From: Pseudomonas sp. MWU16-30317
GTDB taxonomy: Bacteria > Pseudomonadota > Gammaproteobacteria > Pseudomonadales > Pseudomonadaceae
DNA length: 64,000 nucleotides
NCBI RefSeq assembly: GCF_020515695.1
Contig: NZ_JAIWJA010000008.1
Location: 124,001 to 188,000, forward strand
Reading direction: 5' to 3'
Of the stretch, positions 50,108 to 58,387 are shown one piece after another; the stretch's first letter is position 1, and each line of letters opens with the position of its first letter. A program made the position numbers and the translations under genes. Below the pieces are notes generated by a model. It was not told the DNA's origin. It saw only the letters and a program-made list of their open reading frames with translations, and made no database searches.

Positions 50108-50908
50108 ATGAGCATTATCCAGGCACGACTGCTTGATATCGGCTACGGCGCCACGCCCATCATCCAAGGGCTTTCGTTTGCGCCGCCGGCCGGGCAAGTG
50201 ACCGCACTGATCGGGCCCAACGGCTGTGGCAAGTCGACGTTGCTCAAGGCCTTCGCGCGCATTCTCAAACCGGCCAAGGGCGAGTTGACCCTCGACGGCC
50301 AGGCCTATGCCGGGCTGTCAGCGCGGGATCTGGCGCGCAAGGTCGCCTTCCTGCCGCAGGTGCTGCCGATCCCCGAAGGCGTCAGCGTGCGGCAACTGGT
50401 GGCTTACGGGCGCAGCCCGCACAACTCGTTGTGGGGGCGGCTGAGCGGTGCTGATCGATCGCAGGTCGCCGCAGCGATGCAGCGTATGGAACTGGACGGT
50501 CTGGCGGATCGAGCCTTGGCCGATCTGTCGGGCGGCCAGCGCCAGCGCGTGTGGCTGGCGATGGTGCTGGCCCAGGATGCCGACGTGGTGCTGCTGGACG
50601 AGCCCACCACCTATCTGGACATCAGCCATCAGGTAGAGCTGCTGGATTTGATGCGTGAATTGGCGGCGCAGGGCAAGACGGTCATCACCGTGCTGCACGA
50701 CATCAACCAGGCCTGCCGTTACGCCGATCACCTGGCGATCATGCACAGCGGCAAGCTGGTGGCCGATGGCGCGCCGGAGGCGGTGATCACTGCCGAGCGG
50801 GTCCGCCAGGTGTTCGATGTGCAGGTGCAGATCCTGCGCGAGCCGGTGGCGGGGACGCCGATGTGCGTGGTGGAGCGCAGCACGCGAGGGGGCACTGGCG
50901 CGGGTTAG
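50108..50908 (+). CDS. fecE: FecE-type ABC ATPase
   Basis: The protein has 266 residues from the ATG at 50108. It has Walker A G-P-N-G-C-G-K-S-T (about 36-44), the Q-loop near F-L-P-Q, the signature L-S-G-G-Q-R-Q-R, Walker B D-V-V-L-L-D-E-P-T and H-loop V-L-H-D-I. It powers the FecCD channel. The family tail D-V-Q-V-Q-I-L-R-E-P-V-A-G-T-P is present. An upstream in-frame start at 50057 overlaps fecD and is rejected. No gene for a receptor follows; the next gene is an SDR. Confidence 0.9.
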   Translation: MSIIQARLLDIGYGATPIIQGLSFAPPAGQVTALIGPNGCGKSTLLKAFARILKPAKGELTLDGQAYAGLSARDLARKVAFLPQVLPIPEGVSVRQLVAYGRSPHNSLWGRLSGADRSQVAAAMQRMELDGLADRALADLSGGQRQRVWLAMVLAQDADVVLLDEPTTYLDISHQVELLDLMRELAAQGKTVITVLHDINQACRYADHLAIMHSGKLVADGAPEAVITAERVRQVFDVQVQILREPVAGTPMCVVERSTRGGTGAG

Positions 50909-51088
50909 AGCGCGTTACGCGTTGGGCATGGCAAGCCAAGTGAGAGGAATAGGCAAGGATGTGCGATTAACCGGCAAACGTCCGCCGCACCGATGTCGCA
51001 ATACTGGTGGCACGCGGTTCGTTGCTTCGTTATTCAAGGCTCGACAGCAACGCGACCTCTTATCGCTGAATTGCAGAAGGTCATTTTT

Positions 51089-51838
51089 ATGAAACTCGCA
51101 GGAAAGATCGCAGTTGTCACCGGCGCGTCGAAGGGCATAGGCGCCGGGATTGCCAAAGCACTGGGCGCGCAGGGCGCCACCGTAATTGTCAACTACGCCT
51201 CCAGCAAGGCCGATGCCGATGCAGTGGTCGCGCACATCAGCGAGCAGGGTGGCTCGGCCTTTGCCGTACAGGCAGACATGAGCCAGGCGGCTGATGTGGT
51301 GCGCTTGTTTGATACGGTGCGCGCGAGACACGGCACTCTGGATGTGCTGGTCAACAACGCGGGCGTTGCGGTGTTCCAGATGATCGAGGATCTCACCGAA
51401 GAAGCGTTCCACACACAATTCAACCTCAATGTACTGGGCTACCTTTTGGCGGTCCGAGAGGCTGTAAAATTGCTGGGGCCCAAGGGCAGTATCATCAATA
51501 TCAGCTCCATCCTCAGCACCGACCCGTACCTGGCATCGAGTGTCTATTCGGCGACCAAGGGCGCCGTCGACACCTTGACCTTCGCATTGGCGCGGGAGCT
51601 GGGGCCGCGGGGCATTCGGGTCAATTCCATCCTCCCCGGCCACACCAACACCCCGGCAACGCAAGGCCATTTTGCTGGTGAACTGGGCGAGAAGATTCTT
51701 GCAGGCACGCCGCTGGGCCGCTTTGGCGAACCAGAAGACATCGCACCCTCGGCCGTGTTTTTGGCTTGCGAGGATTCACATTGGGTAACAGGCGAGTCGA
51801 TCAGAGCCGCCGGTGGCGTGCGTGGCGTTGGGTACTGA
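51089..51838 (+). CDS. SDR-family oxidoreductase (FabG-like)
   Basis: The protein has 249 residues from the ATG at 51089. Classical SDR motifs are present: G-A-S-K-G-I-G (about 12-18), N-N-A-G, the catalytic Ser in I-N-I-S-S-I, and Y-S-A-T-K with Tyr and Lys. The C-terminus ends R-A-A-G-G-V-R-G-V-G-Y, where most SDRs have D-G-G. The in-frame extension to 50993 is rejected since it lacks an SDR start. It is preceded by 180 bp of non-coding sequence after fecE, in which I find nothing else. The substrate is unknown. Confidence 0.9.
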   Translation: MKLAGKIAVVTGASKGIGAGIAKALGAQGATVIVNYASSKADADAVVAHISEQGGSAFAVQADMSQAADVVRLFDTVRARHGTLDVLVNNAGVAVFQMIEDLTEEAFHTQFNLNVLGYLLAVREAVKLLGPKGSIINISSILSTDPYLASSVYSATKGAVDTLTFALARELGPRGIRVNSILPGHTNTPATQGHFAGELGEKILAGTPLGRFGEPEDIAPSAVFLACEDSHWVTGESIRAAGGVRGVGY

Positions 51839-51887
51839 TGCGGATGGGTAAGTCGAGGGCATTCTAGAAAAAAGCGGTGCTCAGGAA

Positions 51888-51908
51888 GCTAGGGCGTAAC
51901 GCCCTAGC
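51888..51908. terminator. Perfect 21-bp palindrome after the Lys-rich gene
   Basis: Two perfect 10-bp arms, GCTAGGGCGT and ACGCCCTAGC, surround a single A. It lies 12 bp past the stop of the Lys-rich gene and about 50 bp past the SDR stop, at a convergent gene end. RNA from either strand could form an 8-9 bp stem with a small loop. A T-rich tract is absent on the minus side. A terminator is the simple reading, but a protein site is possible. Confidence 0.5.
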
Positions 51909-51920
51909 AGACAGCAACGG

Positions 51921-52166
51921 TCACTTCTTTTTTGCGGTCTTTTCTTTCTTGTCTGACTTTTCGGACTTCTTGTCCTTTTCGGGCTTGCTATCCGCTTTTT
52001 TCGCGGACTTCTTCAGCTCGGGTTCTTTTTTCTTGTCTTTCTTCTCGGAAGATTTTGACAGTGCCGACGCCGCGGCTGATTTCTTGGCGGGTGATGATTT
52101 TTTGTCTTTCAATTCCTTGCTGGCTTTCGGCGCATCACTTTTGCTTTTCTTGTCGTCTTTAGCCAC
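51921..52166 (-). CDS. Lys-rich low-complexity protein (histone-H1-like)
   Basis: An 81-residue product starts from a GTG at 52166, with GAGAGG eight bases upstream; an earlier GTG at 52175 is possible. It is almost wholly Lys (more than 40 percent), Ser, Ala, Glu and Asp, in K-K-x-K and S-x-K-K runs, with no hydrophobic core. Composition resembles AlgP/histone-H1-like tails of Pseudomonas, but the K-P-A-A repeats of AlgP are lacking. Codon use is AAG/AAA-mixed and keeps the local GC high, so this is a real open frame. Function is unknown; DNA or polyanion binding is a guess. Confidence 0.6.
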   Translation of the reverse strand: MAKDDKKSKSDAPKASKELKDKKSSPAKKSAAASALSKSSEKKDKKKEPELKKSAKKADSKPEKDKKSEKSDKKEKTAKKK

Positions 52167-52408
52167 GTCAACCACCTCTCGGATTCTGCCTTAATTGGCA
52201 ATATTGCCCATGAAATTATTCACAGGCTGATCATTAGGTGAATGCGCGCAAAAGCGGTTCAAATTTTTTCGATGGCCGCCGGTCGGTAATTGACAGATGC
52301 CTGCGTGATTCACCTGATTCGAGAGTCGCATTCCACAGGCAGGCAATGCTGCTGCCCGATGGCCCCGCTTTGGCTGACCGTCAGGGCTTCATGCAAAGGA
52401 AGAAAACG

Positions 52409-53896
52409 ATGAGCACCGACCCCCGAGTAGATTGGTACGGCACAGACAAAGACGACGACATCGACGATTTCTACGGGCGCAACGACCTGATCTACGCAGG
52501 CAAGGGCAATGACAGCCTCAGGGGCGGCATTATCGACACCAGTACCACGGTGTTTGTCGGCGGCGAAGGCCGGGATCAGATCGACGCGGTCAGCCATCAG
52601 AACACCCTGCGATATTCACTGCTGACTGACAGCTATCGGGATGCCACGCACTCCCACGCAGACCTGATTGAAAGTTTCGATGTGACGCAGGACACAATCG
52701 ACGTCGCGGCACTGGGCTTCAGCGGGCTTGGCGACGGCCATGGCGACAGCTTGAAGCTGCTCTACAACGCGGCCCAAGGTCTTACCTATCTCAAGAGCTT
52801 TGACAGTAACGCCGACGGCCAGCGTTTCGAGTTGGTGTTCAAGGGCGATTACAGCAGTTCGTTGACGGATGCGAACTTTCAGACCCTCACCGCCGGTACC
52901 GGCTTCAATGACCATTTGCAGGCCACCGCGAGCGGCTCCGAAACGCTGATGGGCTATGCCGGCCGCGACACCCTTACGGGCGCCGCAGGCCAGCAGCGCC
53001 TAGACGGCGGGGCGGGCGGCGACACCTTGACCGGTGGGGCAGGGGCCGATGATTTCGTGTTCAGCAGCCGCGCTGATAGCGTCCAGAACGATGGCGCACA
53101 GGGCGCACGCGGCCGCGATTTGATTACCGACTTTTCCGCCGCCGATGCCGACCTGGTCGATCTGTCCACCTTGGGGTTCACCGGGTTCGGCAATGGCCTG
53201 GACGGCACCTTGAAGGTCACAGTCAATGCCGCCGGGGACAAAACTGCACTGCAATCGCTGGAAACCGACGCCGATGGCAATCGTTTCGAGATCTACTTCA
53301 GTGGCGACCTGCGCGCTGAGTTGAACCGCGACACGGTGATTTTCGGCAACACCAGCGCTGACAAAGTCATCACCAGCCTGACCCGCGACGATCAGGACAT
53401 CCTGGGCACCGACAAGGCCGATCACTTGACGGGCGGCGCGGCCCACGACCAGATTCTCGGATTTGCCGGGGACGACACCTTGGTCGGTGGCGCTGGCAAC
53501 GACGCCATGGCGGGTGGACTGGGTGCGGATACCCTGACCGGCGGGGTGGGCAATGATGATTTCGTGTTCTACAGCATCGGCGAGAGCTATCGCACGGCCA
53601 CAGAAGACCATTCAGACCTGATCACCGACTATGCCGCTGGCGATCACCTGTTCGCGTTGGACCTGGGGTTCAGCAAGATCGGCGACGGCAGCGCGGACAC
53701 CCTGAAGCTCGACTACGACGCTGCCAAGGATCAAACCTACCTGCACGCCCTGACCGCCGATGATCAGGGCCGCTTCTTTCAAGTCACCCTGGCGGGCAAG
53801 CACACCGATGTATCGATTGCGCTTGACGGCCTGTACGTCGACCAGGCACCGATCGAAATCATCGGCGTCGACCCGACTGGACATGCGCCAGTTTGA
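52409..53896 (+). CDS. Protein of three alginate-epimerase-like R-modules (RTX/M10 C-terminal type)
   Basis: The protein has 495 residues from the ATG at 52409, with AAAGGAAG six bases upstream. It is built of three repeats of about 140-165 residues. Each has RTX nonapeptides (for example G-G-A-G-G-D-T-L, G-G-A-G-N-D-A-M) and a following strand-rich part. The second and third begin with F-V-F-x-S or F-V-F-Y-S; all carry a D-L-I-x-D/S-F/Y core, an L-G-F-S/T-G/K motif and a final G-D-Y/L segment. That layout matches the R-modules of Azotobacter/Pseudomonas mannuronan C-5 epimerases and of M10 proteases. No catalytic A-module or protease domain is present. The C-terminus ends G-H-A-P-V, unlike a typical type I signal. 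It could bind Ca and alginate. Confidence 0.82.
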   Translation: MSTDPRVDWYGTDKDDDIDDFYGRNDLIYAGKGNDSLRGGIIDTSTTVFVGGEGRDQIDAVSHQNTLRYSLLTDSYRDATHSHADLIESFDVTQDTIDVAALGFSGLGDGHGDSLKLLYNAAQGLTYLKSFDSNADGQRFELVFKGDYSSSLTDANFQTLTAGTGFNDHLQATASGSETLMGYAGRDTLTGAAGQQRLDGGAGGDTLTGGAGADDFVFSSRADSVQNDGAQGARGRDLITDFSAADADLVDLSTLGFTGFGNGLDGTLKVTVNAAGDKTALQSLETDADGNRFEIYFSGDLRAELNRDTVIFGNTSADKVITSLTRDDQDILGTDKADHLTGGAAHDQILGFAGDDTLVGGAGNDAMAGGLGADTLTGGVGNDDFVFYSIGESYRTATEDHSDLITDYAAGDHLFALDLGFSKIGDGSADTLKLDYDAAKDQTYLHALTADDQGRFFQVTLAGKHTDVSIALDGLYVDQAPIEIIGVDPTGHAPV

Positions 53897-53900
53897 CGGC

Positions 53901-54071
53901 TCACGCCAGCCGCCAGACCCGCGACGCCTGGCGGTTCCGTCCGGCGCCGACGAACTGCGCGCGGGGCACCATGGAGTTGAGCCCGCCGAACAAAGGCAAG
54001 TCGACCGGCATCAGCACGAAGGTCGTGGTGAACAGCCATTGCAGGCGTTCGACTTCGGGGTGGATGCCCAT
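53901..54071 (-). CDS. Unrecognised small frame antisense to the intergenic gap (uncertain)
   Basis: A 56-codon frame starts at an ATG at 54071 and reads G-I-H-P-E-V-E-R-L-Q-W-L-F followed by L-P-L-F-G-G-L-N-S and a basic tail. Composition looks protein-like, suggesting the C-terminus of a lost gene. I do not recognise the family. The rest of the gap 53897-54166 holds only a short AT-rich stretch before the DUF4174 gene. Confidence 0.28.
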   Translation of the reverse strand: MGIHPEVERLQWLFTTTFVLMPVDLPLFGGLNSMVPRAQFVGAGRNRQASRVWRLA

Positions 54072-54166
54072 GGTTTCGCGAATCGGCCCTGAGGGGTTGT
54101 GCCTTGGAGGTGGATTTTTTGCAAATATGAACAATCCTATAGGCACGAATCTGAAAGGAGACACGC

Positions 54167-54724
54167 ATGTTCCGGCGGCTTTTCACCCTCACTACCCTGT
54201 TGCTCTCAATGGCGCTTGCCCCTGTTATGGCCGCCGAACCGGATTCGGCATTGGCCAAGGACAGGGGCCAATTCCGGCCACTGATCGTGATCGCCCGGAC
54301 GTCTTCCGATCCCTCCCTGGTGGCGCTACAGAAAGACCTCGCTGACCCAGCCACCCACAAAGCCTTCCAGGACCGCAAGATGGTGCTCTATACCGTCATC
54401 GGCACGCTGGGCCAACGCGATGGCAAATACCTTGAGACGCAGACCACCATGGGCATGATCCGCGAGCTGAATCCAGGTGTCAGCGATGCCATGCGGTTCA
54501 TTCTGGTGGGGTTGGATGGGGAGAAGAAGATCGTTGATAAGGGCGATGTGGATCTCAAGAAGATCTTTGCCACCATTGATGCGATGCCTATGGCTGAGAA
54601 GGAAGCGAGCGCGCCGGCGCCGTTGCCAGCCAAGGCGGCTGCGACGGGTAAAGGGGCGAAGGGCGCCAAGGCGAGTAAAGCTGCGCCTACAGAGGATGCG
54701 CCGCCTGCGGGGCTGGATGATTGA
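54167..54724 (+). CDS. Exported DUF4174 protein
   Basis: This 185-residue protein has a signal peptide (L-F-T-L-T-T-L-L-L-S-M-A-L-A-P-V-M-A-A). The mature domain follows: F-R-P-L-I-V-I-A-R-T (about 36-45), L-V-A-L-Q-K-D-L, then R-D-G-K-Y and F-I-L-V-G-L-D-G-E-K-K. This is the DUF4174 thioredoxin-like family seen in Pseudomonas. No active-site Cys pair is present. The last 45 residues are a low-complexity Ala/Lys/Pro/Gly tail (A-P-A-P-L-P-A-K-A-A) that is probably disordered. Function unknown; export to the periplasm is predicted. Confidence 0.78.
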   Translation: MFRRLFTLTTLLLSMALAPVMAAEPDSALAKDRGQFRPLIVIARTSSDPSLVALQKDLADPATHKAFQDRKMVLYTVIGTLGQRDGKYLETQTTMGMIRELNPGVSDAMRFILVGLDGEKKIVDKGDVDLKKIFATIDAMPMAEKEASAPAPLPAKAAATGKGAKGAKASKAAPTEDAPPAGLDD

Positions 54725-54919
54725 GGCGGTTTAGGTCTGTGTTTGGCTTGGAGCTGCCTGTCGCCACCCACATCGATACATGCTCAGATTATTCCGAGTA
54801 CAGGAAGCACAGGAAAGCGACTACCCCACGCATTCCGAAGGCCAGTGCACTTGGATTTAACGATAGAACCCCTTCCAGTCAGACGAGTCTGTTCCTGTAT
54901 TACTTTCGGGAAAGCAGCT

Positions 54920-55732
54920 ATGTCAGCGCAGCACAGCCTTATTGTCCTTGCACGTGGAGGGTACGCCGCTCGAGGCGTGCTTTACCTGATCATCGGTGTC
55001 TTCGCACTGCTTGCGGCAAAGGATTCGACAAAACCAAAAGACAGCCACAAAAGCCTGGAAGCCTTGTTAGGCCAGCCGTTTGGCTATTTGCTAGTCGGGC
55101 TCGTGGTGGCGGGGCTGCTCGTATTCGCGGCTTGGCGTGTCCTGCAAGCTACGCGTGATGTCGACCATCACGGCAAAAGTCTCAAAGGTTTGGTCATTCG
55201 CACCGGTCTGTTTGCAGGAGGGCTGGTTAATGGTGCTCTGGCATTTTTTGCGTTAGGCCTACTCATGAGCACAATGGGCGGCTCGGGCAATTCAGGAGGG
55301 CAAGCCAAAGACTGGCTGGCGCATCTTTTGTCCTGGGAGCATTCCAACGTATTGGTCTATCTGATCGCTTTCATTCCGCTGGGTGTCGGGATTGCTCACA
55401 TCATCAAGGGATGGAAGGCGTCGTTTGAGAAATACTTCGAGGCCGACGAAGACGTAATGCGGTACGTCCGCCCGGTGTCTCGGTTTGGCCTGATTGCCCG
55501 TGGCATCGTTTTTATAGAGATTGCATTGCTGTTGGCCGTTAGCGGCTCTGCCTATCAAGCCATGGATCCGCCCGGTATGAAGGAGGCCCTCAACGCGCTC
55601 CAGAATTTGCCGGCGGGATGGCTAGTGTTGATGGTGATGGCCTTCGGCTTGATTGCTTTCTCGGTTTACAGCTTCTCTGAAGCCTTCTGGCGCAGGATAA
55701 ATATGGAAATCCCCGGGGTGGCGAGAGCGTAG
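54920..55732 (+). CDS. DUF1206 membrane protein
   Basis: The product is 270 residues from the ATG at 54920. It has six hydrophobic segments in pairs, each pair beginning with the DUF1206 signature: A-R-G-G-Y-A-A-R-G-V-L-Y-L (about 10-22), V-I-R-T-G-L-F-A-G-G-L-V-N, and V-S-R-F-G-L-I-A-R-G-I-V-F near 185-197. The family is widespread in soil bacteria and its role is not known. The in-frame start at 54743 is rejected, as it has no membrane-type start. It converges on a TetR gene after 190 bp with no clear terminator. Confidence 0.87.
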   Translation: MSAQHSLIVLARGGYAARGVLYLIIGVFALLAAKDSTKPKDSHKSLEALLGQPFGYLLVGLVVAGLLVFAAWRVLQATRDVDHHGKSLKGLVIRTGLFAGGLVNGALAFFALGLLMSTMGGSGNSGGQAKDWLAHLLSWEHSNVLVYLIAFIPLGVGIAHIIKGWKASFEKYFEADEDVMRYVRPVSRFGLIARGIVFIEIALLLAVSGSAYQAMDPPGMKEALNALQNLPAGWLVLMVMAFGLIAFSVYSFSEAFWRRINMEIPGVARA

Positions 55733-55925
55733 TGCAAGGCAGGGTAGCGCTGGTTGCCAAGCGAACCTGGAAGGCAAAGAGGCGCCGGGCCTCCAGTCGG
55801 GCAGCATGAGAGCAGGGTGGATCGCCAGCGGCCAACGCCAGCAGTCTCGTCACGAGCTGGCGGCATCCTGTGGTAGGCATGAGCATGATCCTGATGGGTC
55901 AGGAGTTGGCCTCGGCCCTTAAGGC

Positions 55926-56612
55926 TTATGAAGTGGCATGGCCGCAGGCCGATGTTTCGTTCATCTGTGCAGCCTCCACACCCAATCCCCGCAGCAGCAG
56001 GTCGGTCAGGAACTGCGCGTACTGCTGCGCCAACGCCTCATCGGTGCTCTTCGCAAAAAGCACATTGAACAACGGCTGAGCCGTGGCAAAGAAGGTACAG
56101 GCCCCCAGCAGGGCCACGTGCAGCATGCGCGGATCGATTTCGGGCAAGCCAGGCCTGGCTGGCCGCGCGTGCAACAGGGCCTCGCTCAAACCAACGCCGC
56201 GCTGCGCGATGGTGTCGAGCACCGCTGCGGTCTGGGGGTCCTGGCCTTGGTAGATTTCGCGCAATACCAATTGCATGAAGTGAGGATTCTGCTGACCGAT
56301 ATCGATGATCAAGCGAATACGCCTGTAGAGCATCTTCTCGATGTCTTGTCCATCGCCTTGCGCCTGGCTGCCCAGTTGGGTCACGTCCAACAGTTGCAAG
56401 GTGGCGGCCCGCAACAAGCCGTCCTTGCCGCCGAAGTAGTAGCGAATCAGGGCAGGGTCGACGTTCACTTGCCGGGCGATGTCCTGCAACGTGAGGTCGT
56501 TGGGCGCGCAGGTGCGCAGCAAGCTCAAGGTGGCTTCGATCAAGCCTTCCCGGCCAATGGCAGCCTTGTGCTCTGGGCGCCCGCGTTTGTTCTTTTTTGA
56601 TGAAATATCCAT
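55926..56612 (-). CDS. TetR-family regulator near the oxygenase operon
   Basis: This 228-residue protein has the TetR helix-turn-helix (A-T-L-S-L-L-R-T, L-T-L-Q-D-I-A-R-Q-V-N-V-D-P-A-L-I-R-Y-Y-F about 41-61) and a long ligand domain. A Lys/Arg-rich N-terminal arm (K-K-N-K-R-G-R-P-E-H-K) precedes it, as in regulators that grip the minor groove. It is transcribed in the same direction as the porin gene and the catabolic operon, 106 bp past the porin stop. It may control them, and a long inverted repeat lies between porin and operon. The inducer is likely an aromatic or its metabolite, by context only. Confidence 0.86.
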   Translation of the reverse strand: MDISSKKNKRGRPEHKAAIGREGLIEATLSLLRTCAPNDLTLQDIARQVNVDPALIRYYFGGKDGLLRAATLQLLDVTQLGSQAQGDGQDIEKMLYRRIRLIIDIGQQNPHFMQLVLREIYQGQDPQTAAVLDTIAQRGVGLSEALLHARPARPGLPEIDPRMLHVALLGACTFFATAQPLFNVLFAKSTDEALAQQYAQFLTDLLLRGLGVEAAQMNETSACGHATS

Positions 56613-56688
56613 GGGCTGGGATCATAACTCGGCGCAAGGCTATTGCTGATGGCAAGGGCGAAAATTTACACACCCGCTGCCGCTGAGC

Positions 56689-56710
56689 GAAAGGCCCACC
56701 GAAGTGGGCC
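56689..56710 (-). terminator. Terminator after the porin gene
   Basis: Read on the minus strand, GGCCCAC-TTCG-GTGGGCC is a 7-bp stem with a UUCG tetraloop, followed by TTTCGC. It starts 8 bp past the porin stop and precedes the TetR gene. The loop gives strong stability; the T-run is short. Confidence 0.7.
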
Positions 56711-56718
56711 GATGTGCT

Positions 56719-57972
56719 TCAGAAGTAATAGCCGATGTTGACGTTGGTACGGTAATACCACTTGTTGCTGCCAACCGACGAGGTGCTGGTCCAGCCGGTG
56801 CCGTTCTCCGCACCGCCGTAAGGGTTGGCGTTCCTGGCCCAGGTCAGGTCCACCCAAGCCATGACAGGCAGGGCGAACAGTTGCGCGCCGACGGTGTACA
56901 TCTGCGAGTCGTCCCAGCCGCTCTTGTCTTTCATCATGCGGCTGTAGTCGTTGTAGAGCTTGATCTTCTTCAACTGCCCCAGGTTCGGGGTGTAGATGTC
57001 GTACCCAATGTTCAGCGCCGCCATCGTCGCCTTGGACGCGATGAGATAGGCGGGGGTCAGGCCGTTACCGCCCATGAGCACCGAGTCCTTGCTCACGCCA
57101 TTGGGGTTTTTGGGGTCGTATTCGTAGCGGATCGCTTCAGCGGTAGCGGTCCACGCGCCGTTATTGATCACTGTATGCAGGCCGCCGGCCCAGTAGCTGC
57201 CGTTGTCGTCGGTGGTTTCGTTGTACAGCTGCGAGGCCGCCAGCGAAGCGCCCACCTCGGTTTTCCAATCGCCGCTCGTGAAGGTGCGAGCGACTCGGGC
57301 GTTCACCTGGTTGCGCTTCTCGTTGTCCTGGCCGGCCTGGGTGAAGGCAACCGCATTGTCCTTGACGTCAGCGTAGCGGGATATCTCGCCCGAGTAACGT
57401 GTGCCGTTGGGCGCCATGCGCGGGAAGTAGCCCAGCTGCACGTCCCAGTCTTTGTCCTTGTAGCTGTACTTGGCACCCAGGCCGTCGCTTACGCCGTATC
57501 CCATGAAGAAGGGGATGTGGTAACTCCAGCCGAACTGCGGGTAGGGTTCCAGGCCGAACGGTTTGAACGGCAGGCCTACTTGCACGTTGGACTGCGAGGT
57601 GAAGTTGTAGCCCACGTAGCCGCGGTCGATGGAACGCTTGTTGAGGTCATAGAACCAGTAGTTGATGTCGACGAAGGCCTTTTTGTAAGTGGCCTTGAGA
57701 TCGAAACGCATCGTGTCGAACAGCCAGCGGGTGTTGTTTTCGCTGGTGTCCCAGTGCTCGTCCCGCCAGTTGGTACGCAATGCACCGCCAAGGTCGAAGC
57801 TGGCATCGCCATCGGCACTGCGCCAGGAAATATGCGGGAAGGGCTTTTTGCCCGCCGGTTTCGTCGCTATGGGCGCGGCGACCGATTGGGTATTGGTGAC
57901 ATCGGGCCCCGGCTCGGCGGCGCATAATCCCGCACTCAGCAACAACCCCACTCCCATGATGTACTTGTTCAT
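56719..57972 (-). CDS. Outer-membrane porin
   Basis: This 417-residue protein has a signal peptide (M-G-V-G-L-L-L-S-A-G-L-C-A-A) and a mature chain rich in alternating aromatic strands. It ends in Y-Y-R-T-N-V-N-I-G-Y-Y-F, the aromatic C-terminal residue needed for beta-barrel assembly. The mature chain starts with a Lys/Pro-rich region and has repeated Y-x-F/Y-x-F/W patterns (W-R-D-E-H-W-D; G-Y-F-P-R-M-A-P-N-G-T-R-Y). It resembles substrate-specific porins linked to aromatic or sugar uptake (OprD-like is less likely). It sits after the catabolic operon terminator and is expected to let the substrate into the periplasm. Confidence 0.82.
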   Translation of the reverse strand: MNKYIMGVGLLLSAGLCAAEPGPDVTNTQSVAAPIATKPAGKKPFPHISWRSADGDASFDLGGALRTNWRDEHWDTSENNTRWLFDTMRFDLKATYKKAFVDINYWFYDLNKRSIDRGYVGYNFTSQSNVQVGLPFKPFGLEPYPQFGWSYHIPFFMGYGVSDGLGAKYSYKDKDWDVQLGYFPRMAPNGTRYSGEISRYADVKDNAVAFTQAGQDNEKRNQVNARVARTFTSGDWKTEVGASLAASQLYNETTDDNGSYWAGGLHTVINNGAWTATAEAIRYEYDPKNPNGVSKDSVLMGGNGLTPAYLIASKATMAALNIGYDIYTPNLGQLKKIKLYNDYSRMMKDKSGWDDSQMYTVGAQLFALPVMAWVDLTWARNANPYGGAENGTGWTSTSSVGSNKWYYRTNVNIGYYF

Positions 57973-58191
57973 TGCGACCTCACCTGCAAGTGTCCAACGG
58001 CGGATATGACTGGCAACAGGAGGGCCCTTGTCTCTATGGACAAGTGTGCCGGTAGTTGCACAATTAAGTTAGGTTCGTTTCAAGGGTGACACACCGTCTT
58101 ACCGGTGAGCCTGCAAGAGATAGAGCAGGAAGCGTGCCAGTATGGATTGATGATTTTTAATTAGTAAAAACTCTTTATATTCAATGAATTA

Positions 58192-58221
58192 CCTGTGAAA
58201 CAGCTTAGCCTGTATCACAGG
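58192..58221. promoter_or_regulatory. Long inverted repeat upstream of the porin
   Basis: CCTGTGA and TCACAGG are perfect 7-bp arms 16 bp apart. The whole lies 220 bp before the porin start and beyond the operon terminator. A second, AT-rich hairpin (TTTTTA-ATTAG-TAAAAA) is at 58154-58170. No known site matches. A TetR or CRP-like pair is possible. The remainder of 57973-58338 has no gene. Confidence 0.45.
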
Positions 58222-58338
58222 CGAAACTGGCCTCTTTGGCAGTTACCGATATGCACGTCGGGGGCGCGAAAGTGGTGCGGATCGAAACTTGTTGGGGCGT
58301 CGTATTTACGTACGGCCAAACTTGTAATTTATTGGGGC

Positions 58339-58363
58339 AAAAAAAAGCCGACTCAGAGTCGGC
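58339..58363 (-). terminator. Rho-independent terminator of the oxygenase operon
   Basis: GCCGACT-CAG-AGTCGGC (58347-58363) forms a 7-bp stem, followed on the minus strand by eight T residues (A-run 58339-58346 on the plus strand). It starts 24 bp after the reductase stop and closes the operon. Confidence 0.9.
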
Positions 58364-58387
58364 CATAGTTTCCGCAACAGCATGCAA

